A stretch of DNA of 64,000 bases from NCBI GenBank assembly GCA_946182825.1, contig CAMGZH010000009.1:1-64000 (forward strand), in the 5' to 3' direction. Below are positions 53,962 through 63,986 of the stretch, piece by piece (within the stretch, counting starts at the first letter, position 1; each line of letters opens with the position of its first letter). The stretch comes from an uncultured Lachnospiraceae bacterium. Lineage in GTDB: Bacteria > Bacillota > Clostridia > Lachnospirales > Lachnospiraceae. Under the pieces are notes generated by a model. That model saw only the letters and a list, made by a program, of their open reading frames with translations, was not told the DNA's origin and searched no databases. A program made the position numbers and the translations under genes.

Positions 53962-55995
53962 CTACTGAATCTTAAATTTGCTCAATGCATCGTTGATGGA
54001 ACCGGCAGAATCTGAAACAGAATTTGCTGCGTTCTCAACATTGTGGCTGGTATCCGCAATATCCTGTGCGCTCTTCGTCAGCGTCTCTACCGTTGCCATA
54101 ACTTCCTCGGTACTTGCACTCTGCTCCTCGGAAATCGCAGCAACAGAAGATGCAATATCGTTAACATTGTTCATCATACCGATCATGGTCTGCATCGTGC
54201 CTGCTGCATTGTTCAGCTCACCCACAATGGTAGAGAAGCTTTCTCCTGCCTTCTTCACTGCCTCACTGCTCTCTTCGATGGCGCCCATATTATTCTTGGA
54301 CTGGTCGGAAAGATTGCGGATCTGCTGGGTGATCTCTGCAATGATTCCTGCGATCTCCCGAGCAGCCTCCTGGCTGTTGACTGCCAGCTTACCGATCTCA
54401 TCAGCTACAACCGCAAAGCCTCTGCCTGCTTCTCCTGCTCTCGCCGCCTCAATGGAAGCATTCAGAGAAAGGAGGTTGGTCTGTTCTGCAATGGAATCGA
54501 TCATGCCAACAATATCTGTGATCTTCTCGGCAGACTCACCTACAACGCTTACCACCTGGTTCATCTCGCCCATGGATGCTGTGATCTTATCCATGTTGGA
54601 CTCTACGCTGTTCATATCATTCTTGCCCACATCCGCCTGCTTCACCAGATCCAGCATAACATCGTTGGTATTATTACCGTTCAGCGTAAGCTCGGATACA
54701 GACTGTGCCAGATCCGTGGCATTCTCGGCCAGCTCGGTTACCGCTCTTGAAATACCGTCCATAGCCTCCTGGATCTGTGCCATGGATACAGACTGCTCAT
54801 TAGCCTCACCGGTCATAAAGTTCGATGCTTCTCTTGAAGAATCCGAATCGGAGCGCAACTGGGTTGCCCGGTTCTGGATGTCAGCAATGGTATCCTTCAT
54901 CCGACGTACATAGCTCTGCATCTCGCTGCTGATCAGACCGATCTCGTCTCCCTTGCTCGCCGGCATCTCAGTGGTAAAGTCTCCGTCAGAAACACGGATA
55001 ATACTCTCGGAGAGCTTTCCAACCGGCTTGGCAATGATTCTTCGGATGGCAATGAATACGATCAGTGAGATCGCTACCAGAATGATGACCATGAACATAA
55101 TGGCAAGATTACGGAAGGTCGTTGCTTCACGAAGGACATCCTCCTCAGCCACAACAGCCAGCAGAGTCCAGCTCGTACCCGGAACCGCATACTTGGCAAC
55201 ATAATTCTTGACACCCTTGTCTGTGGTAAGTTCTACAATATCGGTACTCTTACTCTTGGTGTATTCACTTAAATTCTTCGTGTACTCGGTTCCCACCTCT
55301 TCGATGGTCTTACCGTTACGCTCTGTCAGGTAGTAGTAGATGACCTGCGTGTCGGAAAAAATAGCAGCACGTCCGGTTCCCATCGGCGCGATCTTCTTCA
55401 TAGTCTTCTCAAGATCTGTAAGGAAAATATCCACTGCCATAACAGACGTTCCGCCATTCTTCAAGTCCACCCTCCGGGTGCAGGTAACGCAAAGCTTATT
55501 GGTAGCTGAGTCTGTATAAACATCCGTCATCTGGAAGGTATCATTATTGAGACCTGTCTTATACCAGTCCCTTTCTCTTGGATCCCAGTCATCCGCCTGT
55601 ACCGTTCCATCGGCAGAAATATAGGAACCATCATCAAATCCCATGTACAGACCTGTGTTCTCCACCGGCTGGAAATCCAAAGAGGACTTAATATATTCAA
55701 GAATCGCCTCATGATCTTTGAACGGGATCCTCTGCATGGTATCCGCGTATTCCTCATACTTGGATATCAGCATCTGATAGGAAGATCCAATACTCCTTGC
55801 CTCTTTCTCCGCTTCCGCCTTAAGAGCCGTTTGTGATAATGACATAAGAGAAGCTGATGCCTGATTGTTCAAGAAGATAATAATCGCTAAAATTCCAATG
55901 GTCACGATTGGAAGGATTACCATCAGCAGTGTGGTACTAATGCTTCTCTTTACTTTTCCGTTGTCCTGCTTTTTCTGAACTTTTGTCTTTCCCAT
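53962..55995 (-). CDS. Methyl-accepting chemotaxis protein (dCache-HAMP-MA)
   Basis: A 677-residue chemoreceptor: helix at about 22-45, extracellular dCache domain (about 50-295), second helix (about 302-325), HAMP (about 325-380) and signalling coiled coil. The tip [16 protein letters not shown] is intact. The ATG at 55995 has AGGAGA 4 nt upstream; a longer frame to 56040 is less likely. It is a single-gene transcript with its own promoter and terminator. It differs clearly in its sensor from the receptor at 20520-22532. Confidence 0.95.
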   Translation of the reverse strand: MGKTKVQKKQDNGKVKRSISTTLLMVILPIVTIGILAIIIFLNNQASASLMSLSQTALKAEAEKEARSIGSSYQMLISKYEEYADTMQRIPFKDHEAILEYIKSSLDFQPVENTGLYMGFDDGSYISADGTVQADDWDPRERDWYKTGLNNDTFQMTDVYTDSATNKLCVTCTRRVDLKNGGTSVMAVDIFLTDLEKTMKKIAPMGTGRAAIFSDTQVIYYYLTERNGKTIEEVGTEYTKNLSEYTKSKSTDIVELTTDKGVKNYVAKYAVPGTSWTLLAVVAEEDVLREATTFRNLAIMFMVIILVAISLIVFIAIRRIIAKPVGKLSESIIRVSDGDFTTEMPASKGDEIGLISSEMQSYVRRMKDTIADIQNRATQLRSDSDSSREASNFMTGEANEQSVSMAQIQEAMDGISRAVTELAENATDLAQSVSELTLNGNNTNDVMLDLVKQADVGKNDMNSVESNMDKITASMGEMNQVVSVVGESAEKITDIVGMIDSIAEQTNLLSLNASIEAARAGEAGRGFAVVADEIGKLAVNSQEAAREIAGIIAEITQQIRNLSDQSKNNMGAIEESSEAVKKAGESFSTIVGELNNAAGTMQTMIGMMNNVNDIASSVAAISEEQSASTEEVMATVETLTKSAQDIADTSHNVENAANSVSDSAGSINDALSKFKIQ

Positions 55996-56049
55996 AGTTT
56001 CTCCTATTCTATAACCTGCCCCAACGATTCCTCCTCTCATCGTAACAAT

Positions 56050-56080
56050 ATTATAACCCCATCCAACCTATAATTGCCAA
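56050..56080 (-). promoter_or_regulatory. Possible promoter of the 677-residue chemoreceptor gene
   Basis: TATAAT (56050-56055) with TTGGCA (56075-56080) on the minus strand. The 19-bp spacer is long for sigma-A, so another -35 or an activator may be used. Confidence 0.35.
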
Positions 56081-56144
56081 CACTTTTCTATGTAAAGTTC
56101 CTTTTTTTCGCACTTTTCTGAATATAACATCAAAAAATAAACAC

Positions 56145-56184
56145 AAAAAAGACTGCAGCCCCTCTCCGGGGAATCTGCAGTCCT
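56145..56184 (-). terminator. Terminator of the deoxyribosyltransferase gene
   Basis: GACTGCAG (56151-56158) pairs with CTGCAGTC (56175-56182), with a CCCC/GGGG inner stem, followed by TTTTTTGTG on the minus strand. Confidence 0.85.
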
Positions 56185-56197
56185 ATAAACAACAGGA

Positions 56198-56620
56198 TTA
56201 GAACATCGCTCCTGTATATCCTTCTCTTGGCATCATCTCAAAATCATAGGTGGCAAGCTCTTCCACATCCATCAGATTCGTATGGCTTCCCTCATGAATC
56301 ATGAGATTAGAGGATTCACCTAACTGAACAACCACCACCGGCTTGTGGGTGCCATAAGCATAACCACACTCCCAGGCTGTTCCGGAATCACTGTAATTGC
56401 CCCAGTAGAGCATGACCACGATCTCAGCCCAGTCGATGCCCGCCTTGTCATTTAAAAAGGTCTCCTTACTCCAGTCCGGCTTACCCACGTTACCATCCCG
56501 GACCTCATGCTCTCTCGGTGAAAAGACAGAGAATCCACGACCCTTTAAGATCTCTTCCGCTCTTGATAAAACTTCAAACTCTTTTTCATTGAAAAAAGGC
56601 GATGCAAGATAAATTTTCAT
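56198..56620 (-). CDS. Nucleoside 2-deoxyribosyltransferase
   Basis: A 140-residue enzyme exchanging bases on deoxynucleosides for purine and pyrimidine salvage. It starts with I-Y-L-A-S-P-F-F-N and carries D-S-G-T-A-W-E-C-G-Y-A-Y-G, which holds the catalytic Glu. Length is slightly below the family average of about 150. It has its own promoter and terminator and is divergent from the SulP gene. Confidence 0.9.
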   Translation of the reverse strand: MKIYLASPFFNEKEFEVLSRAEEILKGRGFSVFSPREHEVRDGNVGKPDWSKETFLNDKAGIDWAEIVVMLYWGNYSDSGTAWECGYAYGTHKPVVVVQLGESSNLMIHEGSHTNLMDVEELATYDFEMMPREGYTGAMF

Positions 56621-56678
56621 ATTGTATTACTTCCTTTCGCTTCTTACAGAAACTGCCGAACTATTCTATCCTATTCCC

Positions 56679-56707
56679 ATTATAAAAGAAAGTCTTTTTT
56701 TCTCCAA
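56679..56707 (-). promoter_or_regulatory. Promoter of the deoxyribosyltransferase gene
   Basis: TTGGAG (56702-56707) and perfect TATAAT (56679-56684) with a 17-bp spacer on the minus strand. It lies back to back with the SulP promoter. Confidence 0.7.
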
Positions 56708-56721
56708 TTATTTATTTCATA

Positions 56722-56750
56722 TTGAATCTCACCCATTATCATAGTAAAAT
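56722..56750 (+). promoter_or_regulatory. Promoter of the SulP gene
   Basis: TTGAAT (56722-56727) and TAAAAT (56745-56750) with a 17-bp spacer. Confidence 0.65.
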
Positions 56751-56788
56751 CGATTCATTGCGTAAAAAAGAGAGAAAAGGAGTTTGAC

Positions 56789-58444
56789 GTGAGTAACAGT
56801 AAATTGGTACCTGCCCTTTTTACCGTATTAAAGGGCTATTCAAAAGAACAGTTTTTCAAGGATTTTATTTCGGGAATCATCGTTGCAATCATAGCACTTC
56901 CCCTATCCATCGCCCTGGCCCTGGCCTCCGGTGTGGGACCTGAGGAGGGTCTCTATACTGCGATCATCGCCGGTTTTTTAATTTCCTTCTTCGGGGGAAG
57001 CCGTGTCCAGATCGCCGGTCCTACCGCTGCATTTGCCACCATCGTTGCCGGCATCGTAGCAAAGGACGGCATGGACGGTCTGATGCTTGCCACGATTATC
57101 GCCGGTATTCTTTTGATCCTGATGGGAATCTTAAAGCTTGGCCGTCTCATCAAGTTTATTCCCTATACCATCACCACCGGTTTTACCGCCGGTATCGCTG
57201 TTACCATTGTCATCGGTCAGATCAAGGATTTCCTTGGACTTTCCTACCCCAAAGGAACCGTGACCATCGAGACCATGGACAAGGTCAAGGCTATAGCCGG
57301 TAATATCCATACCTTCAATCCCAACGCTCTTTTGGTGGGCCTTGTGTGCTTTGCCGTCTTACTGATCTGGCCCCTGATCCCAAAGATCGGAGATAAGATC
57401 CCCGCTTCCCTCATCGCCGTTTTTGTCGGCATCGGAATGGTACGGGGTGCAAACCTTCCGGTCAATACCATCGGAGATCTCTACACCATCAGTAACCACC
57501 TGCCAACCTTCCACCTTCCACAGGCCATCACCCTAACTTCCCTTCAGGGCGCTGCCACAAACGGTGTCACCATTGCAGTCCTTGCAGCCATTGAATCTCT
57601 GCTGTCCTGTGTTGTGGCTGACAGTATGATCAATGCCAACCACCGTTCCAATATGGAGCTGGTAGCCCAGGGTATCGGTAATATCGGTTCTGCCTTCTTC
57701 GGCGGCATTCCTGCAACCGGTGCGATCGCACGTACTGCTGCCAATATCAAAAACGGCGGGCGTACCCCCATCGCCGGTATTGTTCACTCCATTACACTGG
57801 TTCTGATCCTGGTGGTCTTAATGCCTTATGCAGCACTGATTCCAATGCCCACCATTGCAGCCATCCTTTTCCAGGTCGGCTACAATATGTGCGGACACCG
57901 AACCTTTTTCCATATTGTAAAGACTGCACCCAAGTCCGATATCTTCGTTCTTGTGACCACCTTTGTATTAACCGTTGTCTTTGATCTGGTGGTAGCCATT
58001 GCCGCCGGTATCGTTTTAGCATGTATTCTTCTTATGAAGCGTCTTGCAGATGAGGCTAGCATCGAGGGTTGGGTCAACTACGACGACGGCAAGGACGATG
58101 ACGACATCGAGCTTAAGAGGGTCCCGGACCATGTTCGTGTCTATGAGATCTCCGGCCCCATGTTCTTTGGAATGACAGACCTTATCACCCAGGTGAAGGC
58201 GGAGGAGAACACCAGAGTCTTCATCATCCGTATGCGTGCCGTTCCTGCACTGGATGCATCCGCTATGCACAGCCTGGAAGATCTCTACAAACGTTGCCAG
58301 AAGAAAAACATCGGCCTTGTGTTCTCCCATGTGAATGAACAGCCGATGCGGACCATGGTAAAGGCCGGCTTTGCCGAAAAGCTGGGAGAGGAAAACTTCT
58401 GCCGTCATATTGACGATGCCTTAGAGCGGGCCGCAGAATTTTAA
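56789..58444 (+). CDS. SulP family anion transporter with STAS domain
   Basis: A 551-residue SLC26/SulP transporter. The membrane part (about 25-430) has the family signature G-P-T-A-A-F-A-T and many Gly-rich helices (S-G-V-G-P-E-E-G-L-Y-T). The cytoplasmic STAS domain (about 450-545) contains A-L-D-A-S-A-M. Members carry sulfate, bicarbonate or other anions; the substrate is not clear from sequence. The start is GTG, with AAAGGAG 7 nt upstream. It is a single-gene transcript. Confidence 0.92.
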   Translation: MSNSKLVPALFTVLKGYSKEQFFKDFISGIIVAIIALPLSIALALASGVGPEEGLYTAIIAGFLISFFGGSRVQIAGPTAAFATIVAGIVAKDGMDGLMLATIIAGILLILMGILKLGRLIKFIPYTITTGFTAGIAVTIVIGQIKDFLGLSYPKGTVTIETMDKVKAIAGNIHTFNPNALLVGLVCFAVLLIWPLIPKIGDKIPASLIAVFVGIGMVRGANLPVNTIGDLYTISNHLPTFHLPQAITLTSLQGAATNGVTIAVLAAIESLLSCVVADSMINANHRSNMELVAQGIGNIGSAFFGGIPATGAIARTAANIKNGGRTPIAGIVHSITLVLILVVLMPYAALIPMPTIAAILFQVGYNMCGHRTFFHIVKTAPKSDIFVLVTTFVLTVVFDLVVAIAAGIVLACILLMKRLADEASIEGWVNYDDGKDDDDIELKRVPDHVRVYEISGPMFFGMTDLITQVKAEENTRVFIIRMRAVPALDASAMHSLEDLYKRCQKKNIGLVFSHVNEQPMRTMVKAGFAEKLGEENFCRHIDDALERAAEF

Positions 58445-58460
58445 TCTTCATCTGATTTCA

Positions 58461-58492
58461 AAAAGGAGATGCCTGAAAGGGCACCTCCTTTT
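58461..58492. terminator. Bidirectional terminator between SulP and ABC exporter genes
   Basis: AAAAGGAG-ATGCC pairs with GGGCA-CCTCCTTTT around a 5-nt loop; A and T runs lie on both sides. The two genes converge here. Confidence 0.85.
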
Positions 58493-58493
58493 C

Positions 58494-60221
58494 TTATCTT
58501 TGACTCATTTCATAATAGCGGGCGTAGGTACCTTCCTGGTCCACCAGCTCCTCATGACTTCCCTGTTCTGTAATGCGTCCCTCCTCGATCACAAGGATCC
58601 GGTCTGCACCCCGAATCGTAGACAGTCTGTGGGCAATGGTGATGGTGGTTCTGCCTTCACTTAACTTCTCAAGACTTTCCTGAATATACTGTTCGCTTTC
58701 ATTATCCAGCGCCGAAGTCGCCTCATCCAAAATCAAAATCGGCGGATTCTTCAAGAAGATTCTCGCTATGGATATTCTCTGTTTCTGCCCTCCTGACAGG
58801 CGGGTTCCCCTCTCTCCCACAAAGGTATCATATCCATCGGGAAGACCCTCAATAAAATCGGCGAGGTTTGCTCTTTTCGCTGCCAACCGAATCTCTTCCT
58901 CTGTTGCATCCGGCTTGCCATAGGCAATATTATCCCGGATACTTCCATCAAAAAGATATACCTCCTGCTGCACGATTCCGATATTCTTGCGAAGGCTTTT
59001 CAGCCTGATATCCCGGATATCCTGCCCCCCAATGGTAATGGCGCCTTCTGTCACATCATAAAACCTGGGGATGAGAGAGGTAATGGTGGTCTTGCCTCCA
59101 CCACTTGGTCCCACCAGGGCCAGGGAACTTCCGGAAGGCACCGTCAGATTCACATGGTGCAGGACCTTCTCCTCTTCATCATAGTAGAAACTTACATCCT
59201 GAAAACGGATCTCTCCCTTCGGATCCTTCATCTCTACCGCCTGCTTCTTATCCTTAATATCCGGTGTCGTTTCCACCACCTCAAGGAAACGCTCAAATCC
59301 GCTCATTCCCTTCTGCAGCATCTCTGTCAGCTCCACAAGAATCTTGATGGGGCTGATGAAGACTCCGATATACAAAGCGATCATGGCCATATCCTCCGGT
59401 GTCATCTCACCTCTGGCGATCAAAACAGCTCCCACCACCAGAGTCAGCACATACATCATTCCCTGGAAGAAGGTATTGCTTCCCTGAAAAAGTCCCATAG
59501 CCCGGTAGTTATCCTTCTTGGATACAAGGAAGGCCTCATTTCCTCTCTTAAACTTCCTGCGCTCGATCTCCTCATTGGCAAAAGCCTGAACGATCCTAAT
59601 CCCCGCCAGAGAATCCTGGAGGGTGGCATTCACATGACCGATCTTCCTTCGATTATCCAGAAAAGTGGCATGCATGGAACGATTCTGTTTAAAGGATACA
59701 AATCCCATAACCACCACTGTCGCCAAAAGCACCAGGGCCAGCTTCCACTGGATCAGAAACAAAAAAATAAAGGAACCGATGATCTTCACCAGGGAAATAA
59801 ACAGATTCTCCGGTCCATGGTGGGCCATCTCGGATATATCAAAAAGATCGGAGACCAGCTTACTCATCATGGTACCGGTGTTATTGCTGTCATAGTAGGA
59901 AAAGGACAGCTTCTCATAGTGCTCGAAAAGCTGCTGTCTCATATCCCGTTCCATTCTCGCTCCCATAATATGTCCCTGACAGGCAACATAATAGTTGCAA
60001 AGGGCCTGCAATACATAGGCCAAAAACAATATGATCCCAATCAGCGGAAGCTTCTGCAGGATCACACTTTTACTTTCCAGAAAAAGTGTCTTCGTCAAAG
60101 TCCGAAGGATCTGGGGATAAGCAAGGTCCACCAGGCTTACAAAGGCCGCACACAAAAGGTCCAGGAAAAAGACTCCTTTGTAGGGCTTGTAGTAGGAGAT
60201 AAACTTCTGTATCGTTTTCAT
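58494..60221 (-). CDS. ABC exporter (fused membrane and ATPase domains)
   Basis: The 575-residue half-transporter has six transmembrane helices (about 15-305) and an ATPase domain (about 335-570): Walker A G-P-S-G-G-G-K-T-T, signature L-S-G-G-Q-K-Q-R, Walker B L-I-L-D-E-A-T-S-A-L-D and switch H in I-A-H-R-L-S-T. No second half-transporter gene is next to it, so it should work as a homodimer exporting a lipid, peptide or drug. Confidence 0.92.
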   Translation of the reverse strand: MKTIQKFISYYKPYKGVFFLDLLCAAFVSLVDLAYPQILRTLTKTLFLESKSVILQKLPLIGIILFLAYVLQALCNYYVACQGHIMGARMERDMRQQLFEHYEKLSFSYYDSNNTGTMMSKLVSDLFDISEMAHHGPENLFISLVKIIGSFIFLFLIQWKLALVLLATVVVMGFVSFKQNRSMHATFLDNRRKIGHVNATLQDSLAGIRIVQAFANEEIERRKFKRGNEAFLVSKKDNYRAMGLFQGSNTFFQGMMYVLTLVVGAVLIARGEMTPEDMAMIALYIGVFISPIKILVELTEMLQKGMSGFERFLEVVETTPDIKDKKQAVEMKDPKGEIRFQDVSFYYDEEEKVLHHVNLTVPSGSSLALVGPSGGGKTTITSLIPRFYDVTEGAITIGGQDIRDIRLKSLRKNIGIVQQEVYLFDGSIRDNIAYGKPDATEEEIRLAAKRANLADFIEGLPDGYDTFVGERGTRLSGGQKQRISIARIFLKNPPILILDEATSALDNESEQYIQESLEKLSEGRTTITIAHRLSTIRGADRILVIEEGRITEQGSHEELVDQEGTYARYYEMSQR

Positions 60222-60266
60222 GTTCTACCTCTTTCTATCTATGCACAATTGCCAACCATTATAGCA

Positions 60267-60299
60267 TAAAAAAGCGCATTCCCGTATAGGAATGCGCTT
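60267..60299 (-). terminator. Terminator of the FIST-kinase pair
   Basis: Perfect 10-bp stem AGCGCATTCC/GGAATGCGCT (60273-60282 and 60289-60298) followed by six T on the minus strand, 47 bp after the kinase stop. Confidence 0.9.
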
Positions 60300-60345
60300 A
60301 AGATGATCCTTTTGATCCTTTACCCCCACGAAGCTTTTATCTTGG

Positions 60346-62502
60346 TCAAAGATTCCCCGGCTGAGATAAAAGCCTTACCGTCTGACTGCCAAGTGCAATA
60401 AAATTCTTATGGTGTCCTCTGATAAAATCCATATCCTGGTTCCGGGCTGCAGACTCCAACTCCTTTGCCAGATCCGAAAGGTCATCGGCCCCTATGGTCT
60501 TGGCAGTACTCTTCATAGCGTGTACTGCAATTCGATAATCGTTCCAGTCTTCCTCATCATAATAACCGGCGATCATCTCCTTCTTATCCTTCCAGGACGA
60601 AGCGAAATCATCCACGATCTCCAGATAGAAATCCTCATTGTCCATGGCATATTGCAGTCCGCACTCCACATTGATCCCGTGACGTTTCAATGCTTCGATC
60701 CTTCCCTGGGCCTCCACTTCTTCCTCCGTCAGATAGGATCTCTCGTCGACTTCATCCTCCGTCGGCTCACCTTCCCGAATCAACTCCTTCGGCAACATCT
60801 TATACAGGACCTCTGCCATTTCCTCCTGCCGTATGGGCTTGGCAAGATAGCCATCAAATCCAGCCTCCACATAGCTTGTCTCGATTCCCCGAAGTGCGTT
60901 GGCTGTAAGCACAATGATCTTCTGATCTGCTCCGCCCTCCATACTACGGATCCGCTCCATGGTCTCCACACCATCCATTTGCGGCATCATATGATCCATG
61001 AAAATCAGGTCATAGGTATGATGCTCCAGTAGCTTTAAAGCGCTTTTTCCGCTTTCTGTACATACCGGATGGATTCCGTATGGTTTAAGAATTCCACTGG
61101 CAACCTTCAGGTTCATCTCGTTATCATCCACCACCAGAATTCTGGCACCGGGAGCGGTAAAGGCATTGACAAACACATCGGCCTTTGTATTTTTCGTCGC
61201 TTCCGACAGATCTCCGACTCCGGCCCAGTCAATAACCCTGCTGACCATGTCAAAGGAAAACTCCGTTCCTTTTCCGTATTCACTTTGAACCGAAAGATCG
61301 CCTCCCATCATTGTCACCAGTTTACGGGAAATGGCAAGTCCAAGACCGGTTCCTTCCTTGGAACGGTTCTTTTTGGTATCCACCTGGGTAAAACTGTCGA
61401 AGATCTTCGCCAGCTCCTCCTTTTTAATTCCCATTCCCGTATCTGCCACCGCAAACTGCAGACAGCAGGTATCTTCTTCTATTTTCTTATACCCCACGGT
61501 AAGTCGGATCTGCCCATGCTCTGTGAACTTGACCGCATTATTTAAAATATTGATCAGAACCTGCTTGATCCGCACCTCATCCCCATATAAGGCATCAGGG
61601 ATGTCCGGATCTATGGATACCACAAGCTTCACATCCTTCTCTCCCAAACGGATACGAATCATGGTCGCCACATCACAAATCAAAGAAGACAGGCTGTAAC
61701 GATCTTCTATAATCTCCATCTTGCCGGACTCTATCTTGGAGAAGTCGAGAATATCATTGATAATGGCAATCAGGGAATTCGCTGCGGATCGAATCATGGC
61801 AGCATGTCCTTTCGCCTCTTCATCAAGGCTGTCCCGCAAAATAAATTCCGCCATTCCAGTTATGGCATTCATAGGGGTTCGGATCTCATGGGACATATTC
61901 GCAAGGAAATTACTCTTTGCCTTATCGGCATTAACCGCCCTTTCCTTTGCCTCCATAATCTCCGTCATATCCGAAAAGATAATACTAAGTCCCCGCACAT
62001 TATCATTGGGCTCCTGATAATAGCTGATATCATATTGCAGAATCTTCTCTTCTCCCAGAATCGTTGACGTAAGCATATTGCCTTCTCCGTCGCCCTCCTC
62101 CTCGTGGGAAGAAAGAGAAAGCGACTTATTCAGTGCATCCTTGCACTTATCCACAAAGGGGCCGATCTGTTCGTTCATAAGTAAACATGACAGAGCCTGC
62201 TGCAGCGTCAGCCCTTCCTTCACCTGATCATGGTTCATGCCGGACAAGCGAAAGAAGGCCTCCGAAGCCATTACCGTATTCAACTGCTCATCCACCATAA
62301 TAAGCACATAGGGGAAAGTCTTCAAAAGCTGGTTATTATAACAGATCTGTCTCCTGTTCTCCTTCTGGATATACTTCTGTGTGGACGTAACCTGCTCATT
62401 CAGTCCCTTGAGCATGGTAAGTTCTGCCTGCATCCGGCCATTTTCACGGGTAAGCCGCCTCACCTGTCTGGTCAATTCTTTTAACTGATCCTCTTTCTCC
62501 AT
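60346..62502 (-). CDS. PAS hybrid histidine kinase with receiver and HPt
   Basis: A cytoplasmic 718-residue kinase. Order: coiled coil (1-50), PAS (about 60-190), HisKA (M-S-H-E-I-R-T-P near 210), HATPase (G-T-G-L-G-L-A-I), receiver (F-M-D-H-M-M-P near 520; L-A-K-P-I) and HPt (V-H-A-M-K-S-T-A near 670). It has no membrane helix, so input would come from the FIST protein encoded 12 bp upstream or from the PAS. No receiver gene follows directly. Confidence 0.92.
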   Translation of the reverse strand: MEKEDQLKELTRQVRRLTRENGRMQAELTMLKGLNEQVTSTQKYIQKENRRQICYNNQLLKTFPYVLIMVDEQLNTVMASEAFFRLSGMNHDQVKEGLTLQQALSCLLMNEQIGPFVDKCKDALNKSLSLSSHEEEGDGEGNMLTSTILGEEKILQYDISYYQEPNDNVRGLSIIFSDMTEIMEAKERAVNADKAKSNFLANMSHEIRTPMNAITGMAEFILRDSLDEEAKGHAAMIRSAANSLIAIINDILDFSKIESGKMEIIEDRYSLSSLICDVATMIRIRLGEKDVKLVVSIDPDIPDALYGDEVRIKQVLINILNNAVKFTEHGQIRLTVGYKKIEEDTCCLQFAVADTGMGIKKEELAKIFDSFTQVDTKKNRSKEGTGLGLAISRKLVTMMGGDLSVQSEYGKGTEFSFDMVSRVIDWAGVGDLSEATKNTKADVFVNAFTAPGARILVVDDNEMNLKVASGILKPYGIHPVCTESGKSALKLLEHHTYDLIFMDHMMPQMDGVETMERIRSMEGGADQKIIVLTANALRGIETSYVEAGFDGYLAKPIRQEEMAEVLYKMLPKELIREGEPTEDEVDERSYLTEEEVEAQGRIEALKRHGINVECGLQYAMDNEDFYLEIVDDFASSWKDKKEMIAGYYDEEDWNDYRIAVHAMKSTAKTIGADDLSDLAKELESAARNQDMDFIRGHHKNFIALGSQTVRLLSQPGNL

Positions 62503-62514
62503 ACGCCTTCCCCA

Positions 62515-63696
62515 CTAGATGCACATGATGGTAAAAGTAGAGTTATGAAAAACATTGTACTGCTTCTCTTCTCCCACCGGAGCAAATTCACCGAAAGAAT
62601 ACATTCCAAGAAGTGATACATCTTCCGGAATACGTCCCTTATAACAGTCCGCTTCTGCCGATATGTTATTCCCGAGGGCGATAAATCTGGCGGCACAGGA
62701 GAAGCAAAAGACTGTCTTATACTCCTTCTGTTCCTTCAGCCAATTGCAGATCTCATCAAAGGCTTCTCCCACGGAACTTTTTACATCCTCTGTATTCAGG
62801 ATGCCGATCTCTATAGAGGAACCTTCCATCACGCCACCAAGGAAATAGCCGCTGCCATTGGTATGATCGAGTCTGGTAAGATTCCTAAGGGCCTCAACGG
62901 TCTGTCCATCCGGCTTCTTAACGGAGGTAATAAACGGGGTCTGAATATATTCCGGAACCACAAGATCCTTCTCGCACTTCATCCCCGCCCTCTCCAGTGC
63001 ATCCACAAAGGAGGTGTTGCCTACTTGAAACACCTGATTTCCTTCGGATCTTGTAACTTCGTATGAGAAATTGGCTTTACCGGAAAGGGACTGCACATAA
63101 AGGATCTTCGGATCGACATTCCCTGATATAAGAAGAAATACCTGTTCCTTGTTGGATACCCGGCCATTACAGAAAACCTGATAGGACTGAAACGTAAACA
63201 TATCGGAGGCAAGTCCTCCGTAGACAGGAACATCCATCCCCAAATCGTCGATGGCAGATAGGATATCATCTCCTGACATCTTCGACATCATAGCCGCCAA
63301 TGCAATCACCAGTTTGACTTCTTCTCCCTCCAGTCCCTTTTCTGCTTCATCAAAGGTCCTTCGAATCTCATCCTCCAGACGGTCAACCGAAAGATCCTGT
63401 GTCATACCCACAGAAAAATTACAGTCATCTGAAGTCAGAAGCATCATGGAAACACCACCCTTTACAAATCCTGCTTCCTTCATCAGAAGACCAATGGTCG
63501 TGCAACCGATCATTGGGAACTTCCATTGGCTGGACAAAGCCTCATAGAGTTCTTCGCACTCTGTATTATCCTCTATATAGATGATTCCCACCGTATTCCT
63601 TCGAAAAGAAAAACCCTGTGCCTGCTCAAACAGCTCTACTGCTGTCTGCTCAAAATCATCCACCTCTCCTGAATATAACACTTTTGAATCGATCAT
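62515..63696 (-). CDS. FIST domain sensory protein
   Basis: A stand-alone 393-residue FIST protein: FIST_N (about 15-200, with the G-C-T-T-I-G-L-L segment) and FIST_C (about 205-375, with D-H-T-N-G-S-G-Y-F-L-G-G). No kinase or other output domain is attached. It precedes a PAS hybrid kinase gene by 12 bp, the split equivalent of the fused protein at 42812-45898. The ATG at 63696 has GGGGGG upstream; the longer frame to 63771 runs back into the promoter. Confidence 0.9.
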   Translation of the reverse strand: MIDSKVLYSGEVDDFEQTAVELFEQAQGFSFRRNTVGIIYIEDNTECEELYEALSSQWKFPMIGCTTIGLLMKEAGFVKGGVSMMLLTSDDCNFSVGMTQDLSVDRLEDEIRRTFDEAEKGLEGEEVKLVIALAAMMSKMSGDDILSAIDDLGMDVPVYGGLASDMFTFQSYQVFCNGRVSNKEQVFLLISGNVDPKILYVQSLSGKANFSYEVTRSEGNQVFQVGNTSFVDALERAGMKCEKDLVVPEYIQTPFITSVKKPDGQTVEALRNLTRLDHTNGSGYFLGGVMEGSSIEIGILNTEDVKSSVGEAFDEICNWLKEQKEYKTVFCFSCAARFIALGNNISAEADCYKGRIPEDVSLLGMYSFGEFAPVGEEKQYNVFHNSTFTIMCI

Positions 63697-63742
63697 ATTC
63701 CCCCCTACACCGCTTTTACACTGTAAACTGTCAGATACTTTC

Positions 63743-63771
63743 ACTATAAGATATGAAACATTTTTCGTCAA
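63743..63771 (-). promoter_or_regulatory. Promoter of the FIST-kinase pair
   Basis: TTGACG (63766-63771) and TATAGT (63743-63748) with a 17-bp spacer on the minus strand, about 47 bp before the FIST ATG. Confidence 0.75.
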
Positions 63772-63783
63772 TAGGGCATAAAA

Positions 63784-63811
63784 TAAAAAAGCACACCCAA
63801 AAGGATGTGCT
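63784..63811 (-). terminator. Terminator of the small gene at the window end
   Basis: AGCACA-CCC pairs with GGA-TGTGCT with one mismatch, followed by TTTTTTATTT on the minus strand. Confidence 0.75.
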
Positions 63812-63848
63812 TATATGAGGAAGAAAAGCTGCAAGCTTCACACAGATC

Positions 63849-63986
63849 TTATGCCTGATAATCAATGTGACGATTGAGCTTTCTGGAAATCTTGGTAAGA
63901 TCCTTCATAAACTCGGAATCCTTACCAAACATTTCCTCGTAATTCTCTCTGCTGATGTTGTCAAAGGAAGAATTGGACATCTTCAT
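63849..63986 (-). CDS. Small protein of 45 residues, or C-terminus of a larger one
   Basis: The frame gives 45 residues, helical and charged (E-N-Y-E-E-M-F-G-K-D-S-E-F-M-K-D-L). AAGGG stands 4-5 nt before the ATG at 63986, which supports a complete short gene, but the frame stays open to the window edge, so it could also be the tail of a longer protein. It ends 38 bp before its terminator. No family was recognised. Confidence 0.5.
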   Translation of the reverse strand: MKMSNSSFDNISRENYEEMFGKDSEFMKDLTKISRKLNRHIDYQA

